This document shows, one piece after another, positions 54,461 to 62,405 of a stretch of 64,000 nt of DNA. Made by a program: the position numbers and the translations under genes. Source of the DNA: UBA9676 sp963730065 (lineage in GTDB: Bacteria > Actinomycetota > Actinomycetes > Streptosporangiales > Streptosporangiaceae); assembly GCA_963730065.1 (NCBI GenBank), contig CAVSQL010000025.1:62001-126000 (forward strand), read 5' to 3'. The stretch's first letter is position 1; each line of letters begins with the position of its first letter. Under the pieces are notes generated by a model. It did not search any database. It was not told the DNA's origin and saw only the letters and a program-made list of their open reading frames with translations.

Positions 54461-54952
54461 TTGGCTATTGCGACGCTGGTCCTGTGGATGCTGAACGGGG
54501 GCGTGGGCGTGACCCTGCTGAGGGCGGGCAACGCGGCCAGGCGCCGAGCGGCCGGCCCGGCGCGGGCCGCGAGTACGCCGGCCAGGATCCCGGCGGTGCC
54601 GCTCACGCAGGACGGCCGGCCGCCGCGCGTTCCGCCCTCGAAGGTCGTGGCCCCGGCCGGCGAGCACCCGCTGCTCGAGTTCAGCCATCCGGCGCTCGCA
54701 CTCATCGGCCTCGGCTTCTGGTTCGCCTTCGTGCTTACCCACTACCGGACGTTTGGGTGGATCTCGATCGGGGTGCTGGTGATCACTGTCGGCGCCGGGC
54801 TCAGCTGGCTGGCCCGCAACCGGCTGGCCGGCCGGCGACGCCCGGCCCCCGCGCGGGCCTTTCCGCCGCGGCTGATCGCACTGCACGGACTGGCCGCGAC
54901 CGCCCTGATCGCCCTCACGCTGTTCACCACGCTGTCCGTGGCTCACGGCTGA
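54461..54952 (+). CDS. Actinobacterial membrane protein of unknown function
   Basis: The frame starts at a TTG (54461) preceded by GGGAGCC and gives 163 residues. Four hydrophobic segments are visible: residues ~1-20, ~74-92 (PALALIGLGFWFAFVLTHY), ~97-116 (WISIGVLVITVGAGLSWLA) and ~138-160. The 35-70 loop is Ala/Arg/Pro-rich and probably cytoplasmic. No catalytic motif or known domain is recognised. It is flanked by TMEM175 (204 bases upstream) and the PLP enzyme (95 bases downstream), without obvious operon links. Confidence 0.65.
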   Translation: MAIATLVLWMLNGGVGVTLLRAGNAARRRAAGPARAASTPARIPAVPLTQDGRPPRVPPSKVVAPAGEHPLLEFSHPALALIGLGFWFAFVLTHYRTFGWISIGVLVITVGAGLSWLARNRLAGRRRPAPARAFPPRLIALHGLAATALIALTLFTTLSVAHG

Positions 54953-55047
54953 GGCCTGGATCGGGGTGTGCGGCGGGGTACTGTTCGCACAAGATCGCGG
55001 CAGAACCGGTGAAGCCATAGCTGCGTCGCGCTGGATGGGGGTTGCGG

Positions 55048-55977
55048 GTGGACCGTCCGGGGGGGATCTCGGCCATCGGCGGTACGCCGGTGGCCCGGCT
55101 GGCACATCTGGCCGATGAGGGCTGCGCCGAGGTCTGGGTGAAGATGGAAGCGGCCAACCCGACCGGCTCGTACAAGGACCGGATGGCGCTGGCGATGATC
55201 GAGGCCGCTGAGGCCGACGGCCGCCTGCGGCCGGGCCAGCTGGTCGTCGAGTACACCGGTGGCAGCACCGGCTCGTCCCTGGCGTTCGTCTGCGCGGTGA
55301 AGGGTTACCCGTTGCGGATCGTGTCCTCCGACGCGTTCGCAGACGAGAAGATCCGCACGATGCGGGCGTTCGGCGCCGAGGTCGAGCTGATACCGAGCCC
55401 GGACGGCATCACGCCCGATCTGATCCCGTCAATGATGAGCAGGGCAGCCGAGATCGCGGTCCAGACAGGCGCGTTCGCCACCGATCAGTTCAATAACACC
55501 GACATGGTGGACGGCTACCGCCGCCTCGGTGAGGAATTGCTCGATCAGCTCCCCGGCCCGCCGCCCATCGGCGTTTTCTGCAGCTATGTCGGCACCGCCG
55601 GCTGCTTCCTGGGTGTCAGCCGCGCGCTGGCCGCCGTGCTGCCGCACGTGCACCGGGTCGTTGTCGAGCCCGCCGAATCGGCGGTGCTGTCGGGCGGGCC
55701 ACCGGGGACCCATCACATCGAGGGCGGCGGCATCGGCCGCCGCCCACCCCAGCTCCACCCGGCCGACTACGACGAGGTCGTGGCCATTCCCGAAGACCAG
55801 GCGTTCGAGATCGCCCGCCAGGCTGCTCGCACCGAGGGCATATTCTCCGGGCCCTCGACCGGCGCCAATCTCGCCGCCGCCGTCAGCATCGCCCGCCGGC
55901 TCGGCCCTGGCCACCGCGTGGTCACCGTCCAGGTCGACAGCGGCCTGAAATACCTCACCGGCCAGCTCTACTCCTAA
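55048..55977 (+). CDS. Cysteine synthase family PLP-dependent enzyme
   Basis: The protein has 309 residues from GTG 55048, with GGATGGGG upstream; a TTG six bases earlier is too close to this site. It is a fold-type II PLP enzyme: GSYKDRMA provides the PLP Lys, TGGSTGSSLAFV the phosphate-binding loop, and GIFSGPSTGANLAAA the C-terminal Ser/Gly region. It resembles O-acetylserine sulfhydrylase and cystathionine beta-synthase, but the asparagine loop is altered relative to CysK. The reaction could be cysteine synthesis or another beta-replacement. It is monocistronic, convergent with a sensor kinase and separated by a hairpin. Confidence 0.85.
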   Translation: MDRPGGISAIGGTPVARLAHLADEGCAEVWVKMEAANPTGSYKDRMALAMIEAAEADGRLRPGQLVVEYTGGSTGSSLAFVCAVKGYPLRIVSSDAFADEKIRTMRAFGAEVELIPSPDGITPDLIPSMMSRAAEIAVQTGAFATDQFNNTDMVDGYRRLGEELLDQLPGPPPIGVFCSYVGTAGCFLGVSRALAAVLPHVHRVVVEPAESAVLSGGPPGTHHIEGGGIGRRPPQLHPADYDEVVAIPEDQAFEIARQAARTEGIFSGPSTGANLAAAVSIARRLGPGHRVVTVQVDSGLKYLTGQLYS

Positions 55978-56002
55978 CCCACGCCAGGGGTTAGGCGTGG
56001 GT
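55977..56002. terminator. Bidirectional hairpin between the PLP enzyme and sensor kinase genes
   Basis: ACCCACGCC (55977-55985) pairs perfectly with 55994-56002 around an 8-base loop. The hairpin overlaps the stop codons of both convergent genes. Confidence 0.65.
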
Positions 56003-57427
56003 GACGGTGGGGAGCCAGACCCGGACCCGGGTGCCCTGGCCGGGCCATGATTCCAGCGTGGCCTGGCCGCCGTGGGCCATGGCAATGGCCTGCACGATGG
56101 ACAGCCCCAGGCCGATGCCCCCGCCGCCGGAGCCGTTCATCGCGGCGCCCGCCCCGCTGTCGGCGCGGTCCGCGCCGCGGTGGAAGCGGTCGAAGGCGCG
56201 GGCGGCGTCCTCGGCCGGCATGCCCGGGCCCGCGTCCGCCACCTCCAGCACCACCCCCTCCCGCGCCGGCGCCAGCCGGACCGCCACCGGCGTCGTGGCC
56301 GGGGTGTGCTCGCGCACGTTGGCCAGCAGGTTCGCCAGCACCTGCCGGATCCGCGCCTCGTCCACCACCGCGATCAGCCCGGCCGGCGCATCGGCCTGGA
56401 CCGGCCGTTCCGGCTCGACGGCCCGCGCGTCGGCCACCGCGTCCCGCACCACCGCCGTCAGGTCGGCCTCGGCGAGGTCGAGGGAGGACGTGCGGTCCAG
56501 CCGCGCCAGCTCCAGCAGCTCGGCCACGAGCGTGCTCATCCGCTGCGACTCCTGCTCGATCCGGCGCATCGCATCCGGCAGCTGATCGGGCCCCAGCGCC
56601 CCCTGCCGGTACAGCTCGGCGTAACCGCGGATGGTGGTCAGCGGGGTGCGCAGCTCGTGCGAGGCGTCCGCCGCGAACTGGCGCACCTTCTGCTCCGACC
56701 GCAGCCGGGCGCCGAACGCCTGCTGGATCCGGTCCAGCATGGTGTTGATGGCCCAGCCCAGCCGGCCCACCTCGGTGCTCTCGTCGGCGTCCGGCATGCG
56801 CGCGGTGAGGTCCCCCTGCGTGGTGATCCGGTGCGCGGTGCCGGCCATCTGGCCCAGCGGCGCGAGCCCACGGCCGATGAGCCAGCGGCCGCCCAGTGCG
56901 AGCAGCAGGATCAGGATCCCGCCGGTGATCAGCTCGGCCACGACCACGCCGCCCACCTGCTTGTTCACCGCGGTGGCCGGCCGGGCGACCACGATCAGGA
57001 CCAGGCCGGGCCGGGGGGCGGCGATCTCGGTCTGGGCGCCGGTGGCCACCCGCTCGGCCGCCCACAGCCTGGCGCCGTCCGCCAGCACCAGCGGGAACGG
57101 CTGGCGGGTGTAGTCCTGGACGAACTGCGCCCGGCTCATCTGGCTGAGCGCCTGCTGGAACTCGCTGCCGCGCTGGCCCGGGGTGAACAGCACGATCTGC
57201 CCGGTGCGGCGGGAGATGGCGGCGGCCAGATAGCCGTTGGTGTTGCCGGCCAGCGCCTGCGGGTTGCGCGCGGCCGCGGCCACCAGGTCGGCGTTGAACT
57301 GCCCGCTCAACTGGCGTTTCAGCACCGCCACACTGACCGCGCCCATGATCAGCAGGAACGCGGCGGTCACGACGATGAGCAGGACCAGCAGGCGGGAGCG
57401 CAGCGACAGCCGCCCGGAACCACTCAT
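55991..57427 (-). CDS. Sensor histidine kinase (HAMP-HisKA-HATPase)
   Basis: The protein has 478 residues. Membrane helices lie at about 13-36 and 163-185, enclosing an extracytoplasmic sensor of ~125 residues. A HAMP domain follows, then the dimerisation/phosphoacceptor box ASHELRTPLTTIRGYAEL and the ATPase with ANLLANVREHTP (N box), DAGPGMP (G1) and GGGIGLGLSIV (G2). It phosphorylates the adjacent response regulator, and the start codon overlaps the regulator stop (TGATG). The signal is unknown. A Gly/Asp-rich loop in the ATP lid (HRGADRADSGAGA) is unusually long. Confidence 0.94.
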   Translation of the reverse strand: MSGSGRLSLRSRLLVLLIVVTAAFLLIMGAVSVAVLKRQLSGQFNADLVAAAARNPQALAGNTNGYLAAAISRRTGQIVLFTPGQRGSEFQQALSQMSRAQFVQDYTRQPFPLVLADGARLWAAERVATGAQTEIAAPRPGLVLIVVARPATAVNKQVGGVVVAELITGGILILLLALGGRWLIGRGLAPLGQMAGTAHRITTQGDLTARMPDADESTEVGRLGWAINTMLDRIQQAFGARLRSEQKVRQFAADASHELRTPLTTIRGYAELYRQGALGPDQLPDAMRRIEQESQRMSTLVAELLELARLDRTSSLDLAEADLTAVVRDAVADARAVEPERPVQADAPAGLIAVVDEARIRQVLANLLANVREHTPATTPVAVRLAPAREGVVLEVADAGPGMPAEDAARAFDRFHRGADRADSGAGAAMNGSGGGGIGLGLSIVQAIAMAHGGQATLESWPGQGTRVRVWLPTVTHA

Positions 57428-58239
57428 CAGAGCGGACCGGCGGCCGGGTGGCCCTGCCCGTCGTGGCCCGGCCCGGCCTGGTGGGTCTCGGCGGCCGGGC
57501 GGCCCGGCCCGGGCCGCTGGCTGTCGCCCGCCCGCAGGGTGTACCCGACGCCCCGCTGGGTGTGGATCAGTGGCGGCCCCAGCGGGTCGAGCTTGCGCCG
57601 CAGGTAGCTGACATAGGTCTCGACGATCTGCGACTGCCCCGCGTAGTCCCAGCCCCAGACGCTCTCCAGCAGCTGGCTGCGGGTGAGCACCCGTCCCTGG
57701 TGGCGCAGGAGATAGGCGAGCAGCCGGAACTCGGTGGGCGACAGTTCCACCGGCACGCCGGCCCGGTGCACGGTCCAGCGCGACTCGTCCACCTCCAGGT
57801 CACCGGCCCGGAGCGTGATGTCTGCCGGGGCCTCCCCGGCGGTGCTGGAGCGCGATGCGCGGCGCAGGACCGCCCGGACCCGGGCCACCAGCGCCTCCAC
57901 CGAGAACGGCTTGGTGACGTAGTCGTCGCCGCCGAGGGCCAGCCCGGTAACGGTGTCGGAGGACGTGTCCCGGGCGGTCAGGAAGATCACCGGGACCTCG
58001 TTGCCCATGGCGCGCAGGCGGCGGCACACCTCGAACCCGTCGAGGCCGGGCATCACCACATCGAGCACGATCAGGTCGGGCCGCTGGATTTCGGCCTGCC
58101 GGATCGCCTCCGTGCCGCTGCCCGCCGTGCTCACCGCGCAGCCGTGGAACTTCAGCGCGACCTGCACCAGCTCACGGATGTTCGGCTCGTCGTCGACGAC
58201 GAGCACCCGCGGGATACGGTCCTTCTCTGTCATCATCAT
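57427..58239 (-). CDS. OmpR-family response regulator
   Basis: Of three consecutive ATG codons (58231-58239) the first is chosen, giving 270 residues; the true start could be any. The receiver domain has VLVVDDEPNIRELV, the phospho-acceptor Asp in LIVLDVVMPGLDG, LTARD and DDYVTKPFSVEALVARV. The OmpR/PhoB winged helix has LSPTEFRLLAYLLRHQGRVLTR and VETYVSYLRRKLD. A Gly/Pro/His-rich tail of ~30 residues follows. Coupled to the sensor kinase downstream. Target genes are unknown, though the DUF5666-like gene just upstream is a candidate. Confidence 0.95.
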   Translation of the reverse strand: MMMTEKDRIPRVLVVDDEPNIRELVQVALKFHGCAVSTAGSGTEAIRQAEIQRPDLIVLDVVMPGLDGFEVCRRLRAMGNEVPVIFLTARDTSSDTVTGLALGGDDYVTKPFSVEALVARVRAVLRRASRSSTAGEAPADITLRAGDLEVDESRWTVHRAGVPVELSPTEFRLLAYLLRHQGRVLTRSQLLESVWGWDYAGQSQIVETYVSYLRRKLDPLGPPLIHTQRGVGYTLRAGDSQRPGPGRPAAETHQAGPGHDGQGHPAAGPL

Positions 58240-58311
58240 GACGCATTCTGCGACGTGGCCGGGGCGGGACGGCGCACCGCTGATCATGCCGAACGAAGGC
58301 TGCCCACGCTA

Positions 58312-58343
58312 CCGCCTCCCGCGGCCGGGGCCGCGGGAGGCGG
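58312..58343 (-). terminator. Perfect 15-bp hairpin between the DUF5666-like gene and the response regulator
   Basis: CCGCCTCCCGCGGCC (58312-58326) pairs with 58329-58343 around only 2 bases. It lies 28 bases past the stop of the upstream DUF5666-like gene on the minus strand and so probably ends that transcript. There is no U-tract, as is common in this genome. Confidence 0.6.
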
Positions 58344-58371
58344 GCAGGTAGGTGTCCTGGTTGCTCACCGG

Positions 58372-59289
58372 CTAGCTGCTGGGCGGCCGGACGAAGATGA
58401 GCCTGGCGTCCCTCGCCCCGTTGACCACCGGGCCGCCGACCCAGACCGGCTCGCCGACGGCGAGGCTAGACTCGCTGACCTTGCCGCTCTGCTCTCTGAC
58501 GACGGTGTTGCTGACCAGGTCCCAGGTGGAGGTGGTGCCGTCCTCCCCCTGGACCACGATGGAGCTGCTGCCGTTCACCGACTCGATCACGCCCCGTTCG
58601 TAGGCGATCGTGCGGATCGTGCCGGAGGCGGTCCGGAAGGTGAACTGGCCGTCAATCCCGCGCAGCAGGAAGAACCGGACGATCCGGCGCCTGAGGAACC
58701 GGCATCGGATGACAGCCGCTCCGGCTGCCCGCCGTGCCGCCAGCGGATGCCCCGTCAGCCGCGCCGCCCTGGCCGCCGCCACCGCCCGGGCGCATCGCCG
58801 GACCACCGGGCCGGCCACCGCGGCGCCGGTCCCGGTGGCCGGGCCGCCCGTGGCTGCCGCGCTGGCTCCGGTGGTGGTCACGGTGGCGTCCGGTGAGTCG
58901 GCCGCGTTCAGTGTGGAGTCGAGCAGGGCGGCCTGGCTGGCCTGGCCCGCCGAGCCCGTGGTGCCCGCGCTGCCGGTGCCCGCGCTGCCGGTGCCCGCGG
59001 CGCTCGTGCTGGCGGCGGGGGTGCTGGAGAGGGTGGTGGGGCTGGCCATGGTGACCCCGGCGATCACGCCGCCGCCGGCCAGCAGAGCGGCCAGGGTGAT
59101 CCCGACAGTCCAGTTCCGGGCCTTGCGGTGGTCTTTGGCCATATGGGCCTGCGGCCCCGGCTGCTCCTGCCAGGGGCCTGGATAACCGGGACCCTGACTC
59201 CCTGGGGGCACGCCCTGGCCGGGCCAGAACTGCTCCGTGGGCTGATGGTCGCCTGGATCGCCGCCCGGGGGGCGGTAGGTGTTGTCCAT
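58372..59289 (-). CDS. Membrane-anchored protein with DUF5666-like C-terminus
   Basis: The protein has 305 residues from ATG 59287-59289 (MDNTYRPPGG), or 308 from the ATG nine bases upstream. The N-terminal ~55 residues are a Pro/Gly/Gln-rich cytoplasmic tail, followed by one membrane helix (WTVGITLAALLAGGGVIAGVTMA). A Ser/Thr/Ala/Gly-rich segment with repeated AGTGSAGT follows. An Arg/Ala-rich part leads to the C-terminal beta-rich DUF5666-type domain (FTFRTASGTIRTIAYERGVI, then GSSSIVVQGEDGTTSTWDL). The family's function is unknown; it often accompanies two-component systems. It lies 132 bases upstream of the regulator and may be its target. Confidence 0.75.
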   Translation of the reverse strand: MDNTYRPPGGDPGDHQPTEQFWPGQGVPPGSQGPGYPGPWQEQPGPQAHMAKDHRKARNWTVGITLAALLAGGGVIAGVTMASPTTLSSTPAASTSAAGTGSAGTGSAGTTGSAGQASQAALLDSTLNAADSPDATVTTTGASAAATGGPATGTGAAVAGPVVRRCARAVAAARAARLTGHPLAARRAAGAAVIRCRFLRRRIVRFFLLRGIDGQFTFRTASGTIRTIAYERGVIESVNGSSSIVVQGEDGTTSTWDLVSNTVVREQSGKVSESSLAVGEPVWVGGPVVNGARDARLIFVRPPSS

Positions 59290-59530
59290 GGGTGTCATGC
59301 TGGCCGCCGGGCCTGTGACATTGGGCCGCCGAAGCTGGGATTTCCCTGGGAACCGGCTACAGGTTCGCCCAGGGCCGGGCCAACGCGGGCCAGCGGGTGG
59401 CCTCCTTCAGCGGACAGCCTCTCTCAGGACGGCGCCGATCAGCGGGCGGCCTGCCTGCGCGGACGGCATGCGCCAGCGGCGCGTGCATCAGCGGGTGGCC
59501 GGGCCGGCCGCCGCACCGGCGTCCGGCTGG

Positions 59531-61261
59531 CTACATCCGCTCCGGCACGGGGATCCCGAGCAGGCCGAGCCCGGTCACCAGGACCCGCAGCGTCAGGGCC
59601 GAAAGCGCGAGCCTGCTGTCCCGCAGCCCGGGGGACGGGGCGTTCAGCACCGGGCACTGCTCGTAGAACGTGGTGAAGGCGCTGGCGACGTCGAACAGGA
59701 AGCCCGCCAGCACGTGGGGCTCGGAGCCCTGGGCCGCGTTGCCGACGGCCGTGCCGAACTTCAGCAGGGTGAGCGCCAGCATGCGTTCGGCATCCTCGTC
59801 CAGGGCCAGGGCACCGCTCACCTGGTCCGGGTCGAGCCCGGCCCGGCGGAAGATCGAGCGGATGCGGGCGGTGGCGTACTGCAGATACGGGCTGGTGTTG
59901 CCGGTGAGCGCGAGCATCCGGTCGAAGTCGAACATGTAACCAGAGCCCCGGGCCACCGACAGGTCGCCGTACTTGAGCGCGCCGATGCCGACCGCCTCGG
60001 CGATCTCGCGGCGCAGGACCGGGTCGTCGTACCGGTCGGCGATCACCCGCCCGGCGCGCTCGACCGCCCCGTCGATCAGCGTGATCAGCTTGACCGGCTC
60101 GCCCGTGCGGGTCCGCAGCCGCCCCCCGCCAGGGTCGGTGACCAGGCCGACGGCCGCGTGCTCGGCGCTGATCTCGTCGGTCAGCCAGCCGGCCTGCCGG
60201 GCGACGGCGAACACCATCCGGAAGTGCAGCGACTGCTCGGCGCCGACCACGTAGATGAGCCGGTTGGCCTTCAGGTCCCTGATCCGGTACCTGATCGCGG
60301 CCAGATCGGTGCTGTCATAGCCGTAGCCGCCGTCGCTCTTGCGCAAGATCAGCGGCAGCGGCTCGCCGTCCCGGCCGGTGAACCCGGGCGGGAACGCGCA
60401 CAGCGCGCCGTTGCTGATCACCGCGATGCCGTCGCGCTCGAGCTCGTCAGAGACGCTGGCCAGCATCGGGTTATAGAAGCTCTCGGGGGCCAGGTCGTCG
60501 TCGGTGAGGGTGACCCCCAGCCGCCGGTAGATCGTGTTGTAGTAGTGCTTGGAATCGTCGACGAGCTCCTGCCACAGGCGGAGGGTCTCCTCATCGCCGC
60601 CCTGCAGCAGGACAACCCGGTTCCGCGACCGCTCCGCGAACGCCGGGTCGCTGTCGAACTTGACCCGCGCCGCCTGGTAGAAGGCGTTGACCTCACCGGC
60701 CGAAAGCTGCTTGAGCGCGGTGTCCTCGCCCACGTCCAGCAGATGCTCGATCAGCAGGCCGAACTGGGTGCCCCAGTCGCCCAGGTGGTTGGCGCGGATC
60801 ACCTCGTGCCCCTGGTACTCCAGGATCCTGACCACCGCGTCCCCGACCACGGTCACCCGCAGGTGGCCGACGTGCATTTCCTTGGCGACGTTGGGGGACG
60901 AGTAGTCGACCACGACCTTCTGCCGCGGGTCGGCCACCCGTACCCCGAGGCGGGGATCCTCCAGCAGCCCGGCGGCCTGGCGGGCGATCCACTCGTTGCG
61001 CAGGGTGAAGTTGATGAACCCCGGCCCGCTCACCTCGGCCTTGCCGGCCACGTCCGCCAGGTCGAGGTGGGCCGCGATCTCAGCGGCCACGTCGCGGGGC
61101 GGCCGCCCGAGCTCCCTGGCCAGCGGCAGGGCCACGTTCGCCTGGTAGTCCGCGAAGGTGGATGGCCGGATGACCGGGTCGGCGCCGGCATGCTCAGCAC
61201 CAAACGCGGCGGCGAGCGCCGCGCACACCCGTTCCGCGAGAACCTCCTGGGGATCGGCCAT
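59531..61261 (-). CDS. argS: Arginyl-tRNA synthetase ArgS
   Basis: ArgS charges tRNA-Arg. The protein has 576 residues starting MADPQEVLAERVCAALAAA. An Add1-type N-terminal domain recognising the tRNA elbow (~1-110) precedes the class I catalytic core with VDYSSPNVAKEMHVGHLR (HIGH motif as HVGH) and NHLGDWGTQFGLLIEHLL. The KMSKS loop is degenerate (RTRTGEPVKLITL), as is usual for many ArgS. The DALR anticodon-binding domain (TSPYLQYATARIRSIFRR) ends at GIPVPERM. Length is normal. The upstream GNAT gene is 9 bases away on the same strand, implying an operon. Confidence 0.96.
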   Translation of the reverse strand: MADPQEVLAERVCAALAAAFGAEHAGADPVIRPSTFADYQANVALPLARELGRPPRDVAAEIAAHLDLADVAGKAEVSGPGFINFTLRNEWIARQAAGLLEDPRLGVRVADPRQKVVVDYSSPNVAKEMHVGHLRVTVVGDAVVRILEYQGHEVIRANHLGDWGTQFGLLIEHLLDVGEDTALKQLSAGEVNAFYQAARVKFDSDPAFAERSRNRVVLLQGGDEETLRLWQELVDDSKHYYNTIYRRLGVTLTDDDLAPESFYNPMLASVSDELERDGIAVISNGALCAFPPGFTGRDGEPLPLILRKSDGGYGYDSTDLAAIRYRIRDLKANRLIYVVGAEQSLHFRMVFAVARQAGWLTDEISAEHAAVGLVTDPGGGRLRTRTGEPVKLITLIDGAVERAGRVIADRYDDPVLRREIAEAVGIGALKYGDLSVARGSGYMFDFDRMLALTGNTSPYLQYATARIRSIFRRAGLDPDQVSGALALDEDAERMLALTLLKFGTAVGNAAQGSEPHVLAGFLFDVASAFTTFYEQCPVLNAPSPGLRDSRLALSALTLRVLVTGLGLLGIPVPERM

Positions 61262-61270
61262 GCGTCAAGC

Positions 61271-62311
61271 TTAGTGGCCGCCCGGGGGAGTCCCCTCCGG
61301 CTGCGGGCCGCCGCCCGGGCCTGGCGCGGGGCCGGCCGTCCCCGCCAGCAGCGGCTTGGTCTGGGTGACCGTGGTGATCTCGACCGCGAACCCGGCCCGC
61401 TGGTAGAGCCCGAGCGCGCCGGTGGGCGAGTCGGCGTCGACCCCCAGCGATGCGAAGGTGAACCCCGCGGCCCGGGCCCCGGCGAGCGCCCGCAGCAGCA
61501 GGGCGGAGGCGATGCCGCGCCCGCGGCCGGCCCGGCGGGTGCCGACCAGCGCGATGTAGAACTCACGCCTGCCGGTGGCGGCCGCGTACGCCTCGTACTC
61601 GTGGCCGATGACCAGGCTGAGCGGCTCAGCGCCGGCGTAGGCCAGGAAGCTGAGGGCGGGCCGGAACGCGCCGGCCTGCATGTAGTGGGCCCAGGCGGCG
61701 ACGGTCGTCTCGGTCGAGCCCCAGTGGTCGCGGAAGGCCTCGTTGCGGATCAGCCGGGCGTCCTCCCATCGCTCCGGCGTGATGCCGACGACCTCTACCC
61801 CCGCTGGCACGGAGGCCGCGGGGACCTCGGCCGACAGGTCCCGCACCATCCCGTGGAACCAGCGCGACGGGCGGTAGCCGTGCGCGGCGTACAGGGCGAT
61901 CGCGCCGGCGTTGTGGGACAGGCAGGAGCCCGACAGCGACAGCGGCCGGCCGGGGTAGCGGTCCTGGTGCAGTGGGATGGCCGCCGTCTCGGCCCAGTCC
62001 AGCAGCTGGCCGCCGAGCCCCCGTCCCCGGTAGGCCGGGTGCACGCCGCCCTGGTACCGCATGTCGTGGACCGGCTCGGCCGCGGACCGTGCGGCCAGGG
62101 CGCCGAAGCCGGCCATGGTGCGCTGATGGTAGACGGCCACCGAGCCGCGCGGGAAGTCCAGGTCCGGGTCGCTGAAGTCCTCCAGCAGGTCCTGCTCGGA
62201 GAAGTATTCCCAGTCCCGGTCGGTCGCCGAGATGGCGGCCAGCAGCCCAGCCCAGTCGGCCGCGTCCCGCGGCCCGATCGGCCGCCAGGCGAATGTCCCG
62301 TCGCCGCCCAT
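61271..62311 (-). CDS. Tandem GNAT-family N-acetyltransferase
   Basis: The protein has 346 residues from ATG 62309-62311. Two GNAT domains are visible, each with the acetyl-CoA-binding loop: GVHPAYRGRGLGGQLLDWAE in the first and VGTRRAGRGRGIASALLLRA in the second. The final helix/strand LGLYQRAGFAVEITTV is typical. The double architecture resembles mycothiol synthase (MshD), but such double GNATs are numerous in actinobacteria and substrate cannot be assigned. It lies 9 bases upstream of argS and 94 bases downstream of the P-type ATPase on the same strand. Confidence 0.87.
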   Translation of the reverse strand: MGGDGTFAWRPIGPRDAADWAGLLAAISATDRDWEYFSEQDLLEDFSDPDLDFPRGSVAVYHQRTMAGFGALAARSAAEPVHDMRYQGGVHPAYRGRGLGGQLLDWAETAAIPLHQDRYPGRPLSLSGSCLSHNAGAIALYAAHGYRPSRWFHGMVRDLSAEVPAASVPAGVEVVGITPERWEDARLIRNEAFRDHWGSTETTVAAWAHYMQAGAFRPALSFLAYAGAEPLSLVIGHEYEAYAAATGRREFYIALVGTRRAGRGRGIASALLLRALAGARAAGFTFASLGVDADSPTGALGLYQRAGFAVEITTVTQTKPLLAGTAGPAPGPGGGPQPEGTPPGGH

Positions 62312-62405
62312 GGGCCGGATCCTGCCCTGGACAGCCACCGGGCACAACGGGTTTTCCCGCTGGCCACGGCCCGGCGGTCACCCGCCGTGGCCGGGGGAGC
62401 GGCTG